DNA of 64,000 bases, taken from positions 1 through 64,000 of the forward strand of contig NZ_MBSO01000067.1 in NCBI RefSeq assembly GCF_001695835.1, in the 5' to 3' direction. The translations under genes and the position numbers were made by a program. This document shows positions 1 to 8,126 of this stretch, in pieces (the first letter of the stretch is position 1; each line of letters opens with the position of its first letter). The notes beneath the pieces were generated by a model. It worked only from the letters and a program-made list of their open reading frames with translations. It made no database searches and had not been told where the DNA came from. Source of the stretch: Ensifer sp. LC11. GTDB taxonomy: Bacteria; Pseudomonadota; Alphaproteobacteria; Rhizobiales; Rhizobiaceae.

Positions 1-101
1 AAACCTCCGTTCTATGTCTCGGCCAGCCTAGCGGTCCAAGCACGGAGGTCTCTCAAGGAAGATGTAGAACTCGTCCAGTCCTCCACCGGAGGTGGAGGTT
101 T
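1..101. other. Structured non-coding segment at the left edge
   Basis: No convincing gene is visible here. The segment is bracketed by AAACCTCC (1-8) and its reverse complement GGAGGTTT (94-101). It also contains a perfect 8-bp hairpin, CCTCCACC/GGTGGAGG with a 3-nt loop, at 80-98, followed on the plus strand by TTTACTT. It could be the end of a plus-strand transcript entering from the left, or a small RNA rich in CCTCC (anti-Shine-Dalgarno-like) motifs. The window edge prevents a decision. Confidence 0.2.
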
Positions 102-111
102 ACTTGCTTAC

Positions 112-139
112 AAAAAAGGGAGCCGGCGTAGCGGCTCCC
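112..139 (-). terminator. Rho-independent terminator of the phn operon
   Basis: On the minus strand, GGGAGCCG and CGGCTCCC form an 8-bp GC-rich stem around a 6-nt loop (118-139), followed at once by six T residues (117-112). It lies about 30 bp after the phnY stop codon, as expected for the end of phnW-phnA-phnY. Confidence 0.85.
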
Positions 140-172
140 AGAGGGGTGAATCAGCGGGGGAAACGCTGGAGA

Positions 173-1627
173 TCACCATGGCAAGGAGAATGTCTTGACG
201 TTGGTAAAGCTCTTCATCGCCTCGATGACGCCTTCCTTGTAGCCGTTGCCGGAATCCTTGATGCCGCCGAATGGGCTCATCTCGATGCGGTAGCCCGGCA
301 CTTCCCAGATATTGACCGTGCCGACCTTCAGCCCGGCGATGTATTTTTGCATGCGCCGGAAGTCGTTGGTGCAGACGCCGGAGGAAAGTCCGAAAGCCGT
401 CGAGTTCGAAAGCGCGATCAGCGCGTCGTCGTCATCGGGCGCGCGCACGATCGGAATGATCGGCGCGAAGGTTTCCTCCATCACCAGCTCGCTCGAATGC
501 GTGACCCGGTCGACCACGATCGGCGGCAGCAGGGCGCCCTGCCGGCCGGGGTTGTAGAGGATTTCCGCCCCCTCTTCCGCCGCCTTGTACACGCGCTGCT
601 CGAAGACCTCCGCCGCGCGTGCATGCACGACCGTGCCCAGTTCGGTTGCGCGGTCCATCGGATCGCCGAACTTCAGCTTCTTCGCCCGCTCCAGCACCAG
701 CGGCACGAAGCGGTCCGCGACGCTTTCCTGGCAGAGAATGCGCTTCACCGCCGTGCAACGCTGGCCGGAGTTCTTCGTCGCACCGGCAACGGCAAGATCC
801 GCGGCTTTTGCGAGATCGGCGTCCGAGAGATCGTTGAGGATGATCAGCGGGTCGTTGCCGCCGAGTTCCAAAATCTGTCGCTTGTAGTGGGCGTGCGCCG
901 CAATCAGCTTTCCGACCGGCACGCTGCCGGTGAAGGTGATGAGGTCGAAGTTCGGGTTCGTGATCATCTCCATGCCGATATCGCCAGGCCAGCCGGTCAC
1001 GACCGACAGCATCTCCGGCGGCAGGCCGGCCTCATAGAGGATGTCGGCGAAGACGAGCGCCGTCATCGGCGTCAATTCGGTCGGCTTCAGGACGACGCAA
1101 TTGTTCGTCGCGACCGCTGGCGCCACCTTGTGCGCCACCATGTTGAGCGGATGGTTGAAGGGCGTAATCGCCGAAATGGCGTTGAGCGGTTCGCGGGTGG
1201 TGAAGATCTTGCGCGCCTTGCCGTGCGGGGTGAGGTCGCAGGAGAAGATCTCGCCATCGTCATGGATGCACATCTGGCCGGACAGTGTCAGCACGTCGAA
1301 GGCGCGACCGACCTCATAGAGCGAGTCCTGCTTCGAGATGCCGAGCTCCAGCGTGATCAGGTCGGAGATCTCCTCCTTGCGGGCGACGAGCAGGTCCGCC
1401 GCCTTCAGCAGGATGCGCTGACGCTCGTAGCGCGTCAGCTTCGGCTGGTAGGCCGCCGCAATCTCGAAGGCCTTGCGGGCATGCTCGGCGTTACCAGCCG
1501 GAACGGTGCCGATGACGGCATCGTTAAAGGGATAACGCACCTCGATGCGCCCCTCGGTATCGACTGCCTTGCCAGCGATCCGCATCGGCTCGTGGCGAAT
1601 TGCAAATGCCGTTTCCACCTTGGTCAT
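173..1627 (-). CDS. phnY: Phosphonoacetaldehyde dehydrogenase PhnY
   Basis: This 484-residue NAD(P)-dependent aldehyde dehydrogenase should oxidise phosphonoacetaldehyde to phosphonoacetate, the middle step of 2-aminoethylphosphonate breakdown. The general-base glutamate is seen in LELGGNDP and the catalytic cysteine in NSGQRCTAV; the length is normal for the ALDH superfamily. The assignment to PhnY rather than another ALDH rests on its place as third gene of phnW-phnA-phnY, the arrangement described in Sinorhizobium meliloti. The ATG follows an AGGGAGGA ribosome site and lies 10 bp after the phnA stop. A strong terminator follows the gene. Confidence 0.9.
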   Translation of the reverse strand: MTKVETAFAIRHEPMRIAGKAVDTEGRIEVRYPFNDAVIGTVPAGNAEHARKAFEIAAAYQPKLTRYERQRILLKAADLLVARKEEISDLITLELGISKQDSLYEVGRAFDVLTLSGQMCIHDDGEIFSCDLTPHGKARKIFTTREPLNAISAITPFNHPLNMVAHKVAPAVATNNCVVLKPTELTPMTALVFADILYEAGLPPEMLSVVTGWPGDIGMEMITNPNFDLITFTGSVPVGKLIAAHAHYKRQILELGGNDPLIILNDLSDADLAKAADLAVAGATKNSGQRCTAVKRILCQESVADRFVPLVLERAKKLKFGDPMDRATELGTVVHARAAEVFEQRVYKAAEEGAEILYNPGRQGALLPPIVVDRVTHSSELVMEETFAPIIPIVRAPDDDDALIALSNSTAFGLSSGVCTNDFRRMQKYIAGLKVGTVNIWEVPGYRIEMSPFGGIKDSGNGYKEGVIEAMKSFTNVKTFSLPW

Positions 1628-1637
1628 GGCGTCCTCC

Positions 1638-2900
1638 CTAGTGTTCAGCTTGCGCCGCTGCGACGAGCGCGTAGAAGAACGCGTCGAAATTGCGCAGCGT
1701 GCCCGCCGTCAGAAGTTCGGGAAGCTTGCGGTTGGCAATGAACGGCACTTCCTGTTCGGTCAGGCCGCCATGCGAGCGCAGCGGCTCATTGAGCGCGGCG
1801 AGATCGTGCCGGTGCTCGCTGGTGCCGAGCGTTTTGTTCTCGGTCGAGATCAGCACGAGATCGCCAATGCGGTCGTCAGGCAGCTCGAAGCGTACGCAGG
1901 CTTCCGGACGGGAGAGCACGACGTCGATGCCCTCGATCGCCTTCAGGCGCTCGATGATCTCTTCCTTGTCCGCGCCTTCGGGCAGATAGGCGGTCGCAAA
2001 GGAGCCGAGCGCGCCGTGATGCACGACGTAGGGGTCGGTGATCGGCAGGATCACGCGCGCGGCGTCCTTACCGAGCCATTCGTCGAGCAGATCCTGAACG
2101 TAGACGACGTCAGGCGAACCATCCGCCTTGTGCTTTGGCTTCATACCGTGGTCGGCAGTGACGATGATCGCAGCACCAAGCGCGTCGAGTTCGGTCAGGT
2201 ACTTGTCGAACATCTCGTAGAAGGAATTGGCCTGAGGCACGCCGGGGGCGTACTTGTGCTGCACGTAGTCCGTCGTCGTCAGGTACATGACATCAGGGCG
2301 GAACTCCTTCAGCAGCTTGACGCCGGCGGCAAACACGAACTCGGAGAGATCCGCCGAATAGACTTCCGGCACCGGACGGCCGAGCCACGCCGAGGCATTG
2401 TCGAGACCGTTTTCCGCCTTGGTCGTCTTGTCGGACTTCTCCGAGGAGAAGCAGATCGCCCTGCCTTCGTCGAACTTGAGGCCGTGGCCGAGCAGCGCGC
2501 GCAGCTTGTCCTTGGCCGTCACCACGGCCACCTTCGCGCCGGCATCGTAGAAGGACTTGAAGATGGTCGGCGCGCGCAGGAAGCGCGGGTCGTTCATCAT
2601 CACTTCGTTGCCGGTCTGCGGCTCGTAGAGATAGTTGCCGCAGATGCCGTGGATCGCCGGCGGCCGGCCGGTGGCAATGGAAAGGTTGTTCGGGTTGGTG
2701 AAACTCGGGATGACGCTGAGCGCGGTGCGCTCCGTTCCGGTCTTGCGGATGCGCTCGAGCGTCGGCATCAGCCCCGCCTTGATGGCTTCGTCGAGATAGG
2801 CCGGCTCGCAACCGTCGAGGCAGATGGCGATGGCCGGAACCTTCGGCCAGGGATAGGTGCGGCGGTTGGCGGTGACGGTGATCTTGGACATCTGGTTCAT
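1638..2900 (-). CDS. phnA: Phosphonoacetate hydrolase PhnA
   Basis: A 420-residue alkaline-phosphatase-superfamily metalloenzyme that cleaves the C-P bond of phosphonoacetate to acetate and phosphate. Asp29 (in CLDGCEP) and the nucleophile Thr68 (in PSFTNPNN) fall at the same numbers as in the characterised S. meliloti enzyme. Further metal ligands are visible in [15 protein letters not shown] and SHGGL. The start has an AAAGGA site 16 bp after phnW. This is the carbon-phosphorus hydrolase, distinct from the unrelated protein also called PhnA in E. coli. Confidence 0.93.
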   Translation of the reverse strand: MNQMSKITVTANRRTYPWPKVPAIAICLDGCEPAYLDEAIKAGLMPTLERIRKTGTERTALSVIPSFTNPNNLSIATGRPPAIHGICGNYLYEPQTGNEVMMNDPRFLRAPTIFKSFYDAGAKVAVVTAKDKLRALLGHGLKFDEGRAICFSSEKSDKTTKAENGLDNASAWLGRPVPEVYSADLSEFVFAAGVKLLKEFRPDVMYLTTTDYVQHKYAPGVPQANSFYEMFDKYLTELDALGAAIIVTADHGMKPKHKADGSPDVVYVQDLLDEWLGKDAARVILPITDPYVVHHGALGSFATAYLPEGADKEEIIERLKAIEGIDVVLSRPEACVRFELPDDRIGDLVLISTENKTLGTSEHRHDLAALNEPLRSHGGLTEQEVPFIANRKLPELLTAGTLRNFDAFFYALVAAAQAEH

Positions 2901-2915
2901 TGGAATTTCCTTTGT

Positions 2916-4118
2916 TCAGGCAGCGAGGCGGCGGCGTTCTTCAAGGGCGACGGCCGGCGGGGCGGCGCTGTCGACGCCCATTTCATTGAGGGATTCACGA
3001 GCGGCTGCGACCACGCGGCGCATGACATGCTCGTCCATGCGGCCGATGCAGCCGACGCGGAAGCTGTCGACCACGGTCAGCTTGCCCGGATAGATGATGA
3101 AGCCCTTGTCCTTCATCAGATCGTAGAAGCGGTCGAAGGCGAAGGCGGAATGGGCCGGGCTGAAGAAGGTGACGATGATCGGCGACAGCCACTGGTCGGC
3201 AAGCAGCGTCTCGAACCCTGCCTCGCGCATGCCGGCGACCATGACGTCGCGGTTGCGGGCATAGCGGGCTCCGCGGCCGGCTGCCCCGCCCTCCTCGCGG
3301 TGCAGCCGGAGCGCTTCGAGGAAGGCCGCAACCACATGCGTCGGCGGCGTGAAACGCCATTGGCCCGTCTTGTTCATGTAGTCCCACTGCGCATGCACAT
3401 CGAGGCTCAGCGAATGGCTGCGGCCCTTGGCGGCCTCCAGTTCGCTTTTGCGAGCAATGACGAAGCCGAAGCCGGGTACACCCTCGATGCACTTGTTGGC
3501 GGAGGAAACAATCGCCTCGTAGCGGAAATCGCCGATACCGGCTGGCACCGCGCCGAAGGCACTCATCGAGTCGACGAGCAGCTTGCGGCCGCGGGAATAG
3601 ACGGTGTCGGAGATCTCCTTCAACGGGTTGAGAATGCCGGAGCTCGTCTCGCAATGGACGACGACGACATGGGTGATAGCAGCGTCGGCGTCGAGTGCGG
3701 CGGCAACTTCCGGCCCGCGGGGCGGCATGTAGTCGCCTTTGTCGATCGTCACGTGCTCGCGGCCGAGATAGGAGAGTGTCTGGGCAATGCGCTTGCCATA
3801 GGCACCGTTCATCAGCACCAGCACCTTGCCGCCTTTCGGAACGAAGCTGCCGAGCATCGCCTCGACCGAGAATGAGCCGCTGCCCTGCATCGGCACACAA
3901 TCGAACTCGCCCTTGCTATCGCCGGCAATCTCGAGCAGTTCCCGACGCAGCTTGGCTGTCATCGCCCGGAAGTCGCCATCCCATGAACCCCAGTCCCGCA
4001 ACATGGCTTCCTTGACCTCGTAGGCCGTCGTCAGCGGGCCGGGCGTCAGGAGATAGGGTTCGCCCAGCCTCGGCGTTTCCAGGGGCGCGATGGTTCTGTC
4101 AGAAGCGGTGTTTGGCAT
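2916..4118 (-). CDS. phnW: 2-aminoethylphosphonate:pyruvate transaminase PhnW
   Basis: A PLP-dependent class V aminotransferase of 400 residues that converts 2-aminoethylphosphonate and pyruvate to phosphonoacetaldehyde and alanine. The PLP lysine is in SSANKCIEGVPGFG and the pyruvate/PLP region in LLTPGPLTT near the N-terminus. I chose the ATG at 4118 (MPNTASD) because it follows a GAGGAC site; the reading frame stays open upstream to 4169 but without a ribosome site. It is the first gene of the operon. A 28-bp motif shared with the neighbouring Na/Pi gene starts 61 bp upstream of this ATG. Confidence 0.92.
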   Translation of the reverse strand: MPNTASDRTIAPLETPRLGEPYLLTPGPLTTAYEVKEAMLRDWGSWDGDFRAMTAKLRRELLEIAGDSKGEFDCVPMQGSGSFSVEAMLGSFVPKGGKVLVLMNGAYGKRIAQTLSYLGREHVTIDKGDYMPPRGPEVAAALDADAAITHVVVVHCETSSGILNPLKEISDTVYSRGRKLLVDSMSAFGAVPAGIGDFRYEAIVSSANKCIEGVPGFGFVIARKSELEAAKGRSHSLSLDVHAQWDYMNKTGQWRFTPPTHVVAAFLEALRLHREEGGAAGRGARYARNRDVMVAGMREAGFETLLADQWLSPIIVTFFSPAHSAFAFDRFYDLMKDKGFIIYPGKLTVVDSFRVGCIGRMDEHVMRRVVAAARESLNEMGVDSAAPPAVALEERRRLAA

Positions 4119-4178
4119 TGTCCGTCCTCGCAGTTGGCGTGTTCGAGAACGACAATGCGGCGGAAACATATATCTGTA

Positions 4179-4206
4179 AAATCGTTCTTTTGTATCAATC
4201 TATAGG
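4179..4206 (-). promoter_or_regulatory. Candidate LysR operator upstream of phnW (copy 1)
   Basis: On the plus strand the site reads AAATCGTTC, then 14 bp, then ATAGG. The same two blocks with the same 14-bp spacing occur at 5935-5962. Both copies have the same orientation relative to the minus-strand gene they precede, and each begins 61 bp from the chosen start codon. The neighbouring LysR protein is the obvious candidate binder; that link is inference. Confidence 0.5.
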
Positions 4207-4221
4207 CTGAATTTATATATC

Positions 4222-5874
4222 TCACGCCGCTGGGACCAGCCGGCTTTCGAGCAGGTCACCGTTCTCGCGCAGGCGCGGATAGGCCATGGTCGTCACCAGC
4301 GAATTGACCTCCTTCAGCGCCCGCACGATCTCCAGGTGCATGTCGCTCGACAGGATGCTGGCGGCCACACCTTGCCGAAGCCGCTCCAAATGGCTCTTGC
4401 TGCTCTCCTCGACGAGGCGGCGTACATGTTCCTTTTGCCGGACCATCTCGCGGGCGATCACCGGGTCGGGCGAAACGAGAAGGTTGGCCGCGAGCCTGAC
4501 GTTGGAAGCCACGGCCGCATGCAGCAGGGTGAGTTCGCGCCACCCCTCCAGAGAAAAGGCGCCCGCCCCCTCCAACCGCTCCTCCGCCATTTGCAATAGG
4601 CTCTTCGCCACGACGTCGCCGGCATATTCGAGGTGGATCGCCGCCTCGGTGAGCTCGATGCCACGTCGTGATTGGTCTTCTGTGAGAATGCCTCGGTTGA
4701 CGGCGGCGATGTAGAGTTTGATCTCGCTGTGAGCGCGATGAATATTGCCGTCGATGCTGAGCAGCGCTTTGACCGCCTCCGGCGTCGGCGCGTGGATGAC
4801 CGTCATGACCGGCTCCAGCATTCGGGCAATGAGATCGCCCATATGCAATACCTCGCGCGCCGCAGCCGCAAGCGCCTGCGGCGGCTTGTCGATCAGCGTG
4901 CGATCGAGTGCGCTGACATGGACCGAATGATCACCTTTGCCGGCAGCATCCGGCATGAGCAGCCGAACAAGGCGCGCCATCGGGCCGCAGGAGACTGTCC
5001 CGACGAGCACAAGTGCAGCATTGAAAAGCACATGCAGGTTGACGAGCTTTGCAGCCGCCGTCTCGCCTGGAAGCCAAGCGAAAGGAGCATGCAACGAGAA
5101 AAGGCCGAAAACCGCTGCGCCGAACAGGGCGCGAAACAGTAGATTTCCGAGCGGCAAACGTCGGCCCTCGACAGGCAGACCGCGCGTCAGCCAGAGCGCG
5201 ATCAACCCGCCGCCGACATTGACCCCGAGAACCAGCGGAATGCCGATCTCGACGGGCACGATACCCTTCGCGGCAAAGGTAAGGATCAGCAGGATCGCCG
5301 CCACGCTCGAATGCAGCGCCCAGGTAAAAAGCGCGGCGAGGATCATCACCGTCAGCGCGTCCCTGCCGACGAAGGCGACGACGGAAGGCAGCAGCGGGCT
5401 CTGTGCGAGCGGCTGCGTCGCATGGCCGATCATCTGCAGCGACAAAAGCAAAAGCCCGATGCCGAGAACGGCGCGCCCGGCCTCGACGGTCTTCCGGGTC
5501 GATGCCTTCAAATGCACGAGACCGCCGGCCGCAATCAGGAGCGGCGCCAGCCAGTGCAGGTCGAAGGACAGGATCTTGACGACGAGCGCCGAGCCGAGAT
5601 CGGCGCCGAGCAGCACCGCCAGACCGATATCGAGCGCCAATGCACCGCTGACGGCGAACCCCGCAGCCAGCATGGCGACGGCTGTCGAACTCTGCAGCGC
5701 AATTGCGACCGCGCAGCCACAGGCGGCCGCGCGCGGCCGTCCACCGGCTCCACCGACCGTGCGCGCGACGATGTCGCCAGCGGCCGCTTCAACGCCCTTC
5801 TTCACGAGGCTGACGGCGTAGAGCAAGAGAACGGTGGCGGCGGCAAGTTCGAGGGCGACAGCCGGGAGGTTCAT
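4222..5874 (-). CDS. Na/Pi-cotransporter family protein with PhoU-like C-terminus
   Basis: A 550-residue membrane protein. The N-terminal ~300 residues are hydrophobic and carry the two inverted Na/Pi repeats with a QSSTA motif (IALQSSTAV) and a second HSS version (WALHSSVAA). The C-terminal ~200 residues are helical and PhoU-like. Bacterial members such as E. coli YjbB are linked to phosphate export. The start at 5874 (MNLPAVAL) follows a GGAG site. Its position beside phnWAY, sharing an upstream motif with phnW, suggests it handles phosphate released from phosphonates; the direction of transport cannot be read from sequence. Confidence 0.8.
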   Translation of the reverse strand: MNLPAVALELAAATVLLLYAVSLVKKGVEAAAGDIVARTVGGAGGRPRAAACGCAVAIALQSSTAVAMLAAGFAVSGALALDIGLAVLLGADLGSALVVKILSFDLHWLAPLLIAAGGLVHLKASTRKTVEAGRAVLGIGLLLLSLQMIGHATQPLAQSPLLPSVVAFVGRDALTVMILAALFTWALHSSVAAILLILTFAAKGIVPVEIGIPLVLGVNVGGGLIALWLTRGLPVEGRRLPLGNLLFRALFGAAVFGLFSLHAPFAWLPGETAAAKLVNLHVLFNAALVLVGTVSCGPMARLVRLLMPDAAGKGDHSVHVSALDRTLIDKPPQALAAAAREVLHMGDLIARMLEPVMTVIHAPTPEAVKALLSIDGNIHRAHSEIKLYIAAVNRGILTEDQSRRGIELTEAAIHLEYAGDVVAKSLLQMAEERLEGAGAFSLEGWRELTLLHAAVASNVRLAANLLVSPDPVIAREMVRQKEHVRRLVEESSKSHLERLRQGVAASILSSDMHLEIVRALKEVNSLVTTMAYPRLRENGDLLESRLVPAA

Positions 5875-5934
5875 GTGCTCACTCCGCAAAAAGGATGGAA
5901 TCCGAAAACTATCCTTTGCCGCTTTACATAAATC

Positions 5935-5962
5935 AAATCGTTCGTTCTAATAAACCCATAGG
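5935..5962 (-). promoter_or_regulatory. Candidate LysR operator between the Na/Pi gene and lysR (copy 2)
   Basis: AAATCGTTC and ATAGG separated by 14 bp, matching the site at 4179-4206 in blocks, spacing and orientation. It begins 61 bp upstream of the Na/Pi gene start and ends 27 bp before the LysR start. It could therefore serve activation of the transporter and autorepression of the regulator, the usual geometry for LysR divergons. Confidence 0.5.
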
Positions 5963-5989
5963 TGAAATCTATCGAAAGGCGCCGCACAC

Positions 5990-6865
5990 ATGCGCTATGT
6001 CCAGCTTCGCGCCTTCCACAATGTGGCCATTCACGGCGGCTTTTCACGCGCGGCGGAAGCGCTCTTCCTCACCCAGCCTGCGGTTTCCGACCAGGTGCGC
6101 AAGCTCGAGGAGGAATACGATGTCCTGCTCTTCAACCGAAACAAGAAGCAGGTAACGCTGACCCAGGCCGGCCAGCAGCTTCTGGAAGTCACCCGCCGCA
6201 TGTTCGATGTCGAACAGCAGGCGCTCGACCTGCTTTCGGAATCGCGGGCACTCAGGGCCGGAAAGCTCCGCATCGTCGCCGATGCGGCCCACCATCTGCT
6301 GCACATCCTTGCCGCCTTCCGGCGCACCTATCCAACGGTGCAGGTGTCGATCGATTCCGGCAACACCGAGACGGTCATCACAAGCCTGCACGCCTACGAG
6401 GCGGATATCGGCGTTCTCGGCGAAATCCCGCAATCGAGCGACTTCGACATACTGAAGCTCAACTCCACGCCGATCATCGCCTTTGCGAGCCGCGACTATC
6501 CACTCGCGGGCCAGAAATCGGTCACCTTCGCTGACCTCGCCAAGCATCCGCTCGTCATGCGAGAACAAGGCTCCAAGACCCGCCAGAAGCTGGAAGCGAT
6601 GGCCAAGCAATGCGGCATGCCTTTGACGCCCCTCATCGAAGCCGAAGGCCGCGAGGCCGTGCGCGAGATCGTTGCGGCCGGCGGCGGCGTCGGCTTTGTC
6701 TCCTCGGCCGAGTTCGGGCAAGACAACCGCCTCATCCCGATCGAGATCGAGGCACCCGAGATGTTGATGGACGAAGCTCTCATCTGTCTGCGTGAGCGGA
6801 GCAATGGGAAACTTGTCAGCGCCTTCTTCGAGATCGCCCGCAAGCTTGCCTCTGCCCCGACGTGA
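5990..6865 (+). CDS. LysR-family regulator of the phosphonate genes
   Basis: A 291-residue LysR-type regulator. The winged helix-turn-helix is at residues 1-60 (GGFSRAAEALFLTQPAVSDQ), followed by the linker helix and a periplasmic-binding-protein-like effector domain. It is transcribed away from the Na/Pi transporter and phnWAY, and two copies of a shared motif lie in front of those genes. It is a plausible activator responding to 2-aminoethylphosphonate or an intermediate. I see no obvious Pho box in front of phnW, which would fit substrate induction rather than phosphate starvation. The effector is unknown. Confidence 0.85.
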   Translation: MRYVQLRAFHNVAIHGGFSRAAEALFLTQPAVSDQVRKLEEEYDVLLFNRNKKQVTLTQAGQQLLEVTRRMFDVEQQALDLLSESRALRAGKLRIVADAAHHLLHILAAFRRTYPTVQVSIDSGNTETVITSLHAYEADIGVLGEIPQSSDFDILKLNSTPIIAFASRDYPLAGQKSVTFADLAKHPLVMREQGSKTRQKLEAMAKQCGMPLTPLIEAEGREAVREIVAAGGGVGFVSSAEFGQDNRLIPIEIEAPEMLMDEALICLRERSNGKLVSAFFEIARKLASAPT

Positions 6866-7061
6866 GGGAATAGCTGTGCGCCTGTCGGTCTGCCATCCTG
6901 AGCCTTTGGCTCCAAACGACTGAGACCTCGTCGCCGAGGCCGGGTCATTTCTGGTTGAATGGCGCTCCGCGCCCAATTGCTGCGCCTCCCAACTTCACCT
7001 ACATTGACCAGGTGGTAAAAAGACGCGTTCCAAGACGCGCAATCAATCAGAGGGGACCTTA

Positions 7062-8087
7062 ATGCATAGCGATTCCTTCAATTTCATCATTTCCAGAAGA
7101 ACCCTGATCAAAACTGCCGGTGCCTCCGCCGTTGTCGCTGCGGCGGGTCTGCCCAGTCGCCTGCTCGCTGCGGACCCGATAAAGGTGGCGGCCATCTATA
7201 CCGTCCCGGTCGAACAGCAGTGGGTCAGCCGTATCCACAAGGCTGCCAACGCCGCCAAGGAGCGCGGCGACATCGAGTATGTTTATTCGGAGAACACCGC
7301 GAACAACGACTATGAGCGCGTCATGCGCGAATATTGCGAGGCCGGCCACAAGCTGATCGTGGGCGAGGTCTTCGGCGTCGAGGATGCCGCCCGCACCGTC
7401 GCCAAGGACTATCCTGATGTCGCCTTCCTGATGGGCTCTAGCTTCAAACCCGATGCCGCCGTACCGAACTTCTCGGTTTTCGACAACTATATCCAGGACG
7501 CATCCTATCTGTCTGGCCTCGTCGCCGGTGCGATGACCAAGTCCAAGAACATCGGCATGGTGGGAGGTTACCCGATCCCGGAGGTCAACAGGCTGATGAA
7601 CGCATTCATGGCCGGCGTGAAGGAAGTGGCCCCGGACACCAAGTTCCAGGTCGCCTTCATCGGCTCTTGGTTCGATCCACCCAAGGCCAAGGAGACCGCA
7701 TTCGCCCAGATCGATGGCGGTGCGGACCTCCTGTATGCCGAGCGTTTCGGCGTCTCCGATGCCGCAAAGGAGAAGAAGATCCTGGCCATCGGCAATGTCA
7801 TCGACACCCAGGCAGACTATCCGGACACCGTTGTCGCCTCAGCGCTGTGGCATTTCGAACCGACCCTCGACAAGGCGATTGCCGAGGTGAAGGCCGGCGC
7901 TTTCAAGGCCGATGACTACGGCGTCTATTCCTTCATGAAGAACGGCGGCTGTTCGCTCGCGCCGCTCGGAACCTTCGACAGCAAGATTCCGGAAGACGTG
8001 AAGGCCAAGGTCGCGGAGAAGGAAAAGATGATCAAGGACGGTTCGTTCACCGTCGAGATCAACGACGCAGAGCCGAAGTCGAGCTAG
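7062..8087 (+). CDS. BMP-family (PnrA-like) substrate-binding protein
   Basis: A 341-residue periplasmic binding protein of the Bmp/PnrA/Med family, which in characterised cases binds nucleosides or related bases. The N-terminus has a twin-arginine-like signal (SRRTLIK followed by a hydrophobic stretch and an ALA-type cleavage region near LLAADPIK). The ATG follows a GAGGGGACC site. It is the first gene of an operon with an ATPase and two permeases. Rhizobial homologues of this branch often sit beside cytosine or amidohydrolase genes, and a remnant of such a gene lies at the operon's end. Confidence 0.88.
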   Translation: MHSDSFNFIISRRTLIKTAGASAVVAAAGLPSRLLAADPIKVAAIYTVPVEQQWVSRIHKAANAAKERGDIEYVYSENTANNDYERVMREYCEAGHKLIVGEVFGVEDAARTVAKDYPDVAFLMGSSFKPDAAVPNFSVFDNYIQDASYLSGLVAGAMTKSKNIGMVGGYPIPEVNRLMNAFMAGVKEVAPDTKFQVAFIGSWFDPPKAKETAFAQIDGGADLLYAERFGVSDAAKEKKILAIGNVIDTQADYPDTVVASALWHFEPTLDKAIAEVKAGAFKADDYGVYSFMKNGGCSLAPLGTFDSKIPEDVKAKVAEKEKMIKDGSFTVEINDAEPKSS

Positions 8088-8126
8088 CCCTTCCGTTCCT
8101 CCCGTTCGTGGCAGAGGTGGTTGGCA

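Noticed and set aside
1545-3875. 776-codon open frame on the plus strand
   Set aside because: It runs opposite phnA and phnW, whose catalytic residues are intact, and shows no family pattern or ribosome site.
6996-7014. CACCT/AGGTG inverted repeat upstream of the BMP gene
   Set aside because: Arms of only 5 bp; this occurs often by chance in a sequence of this size and composition.
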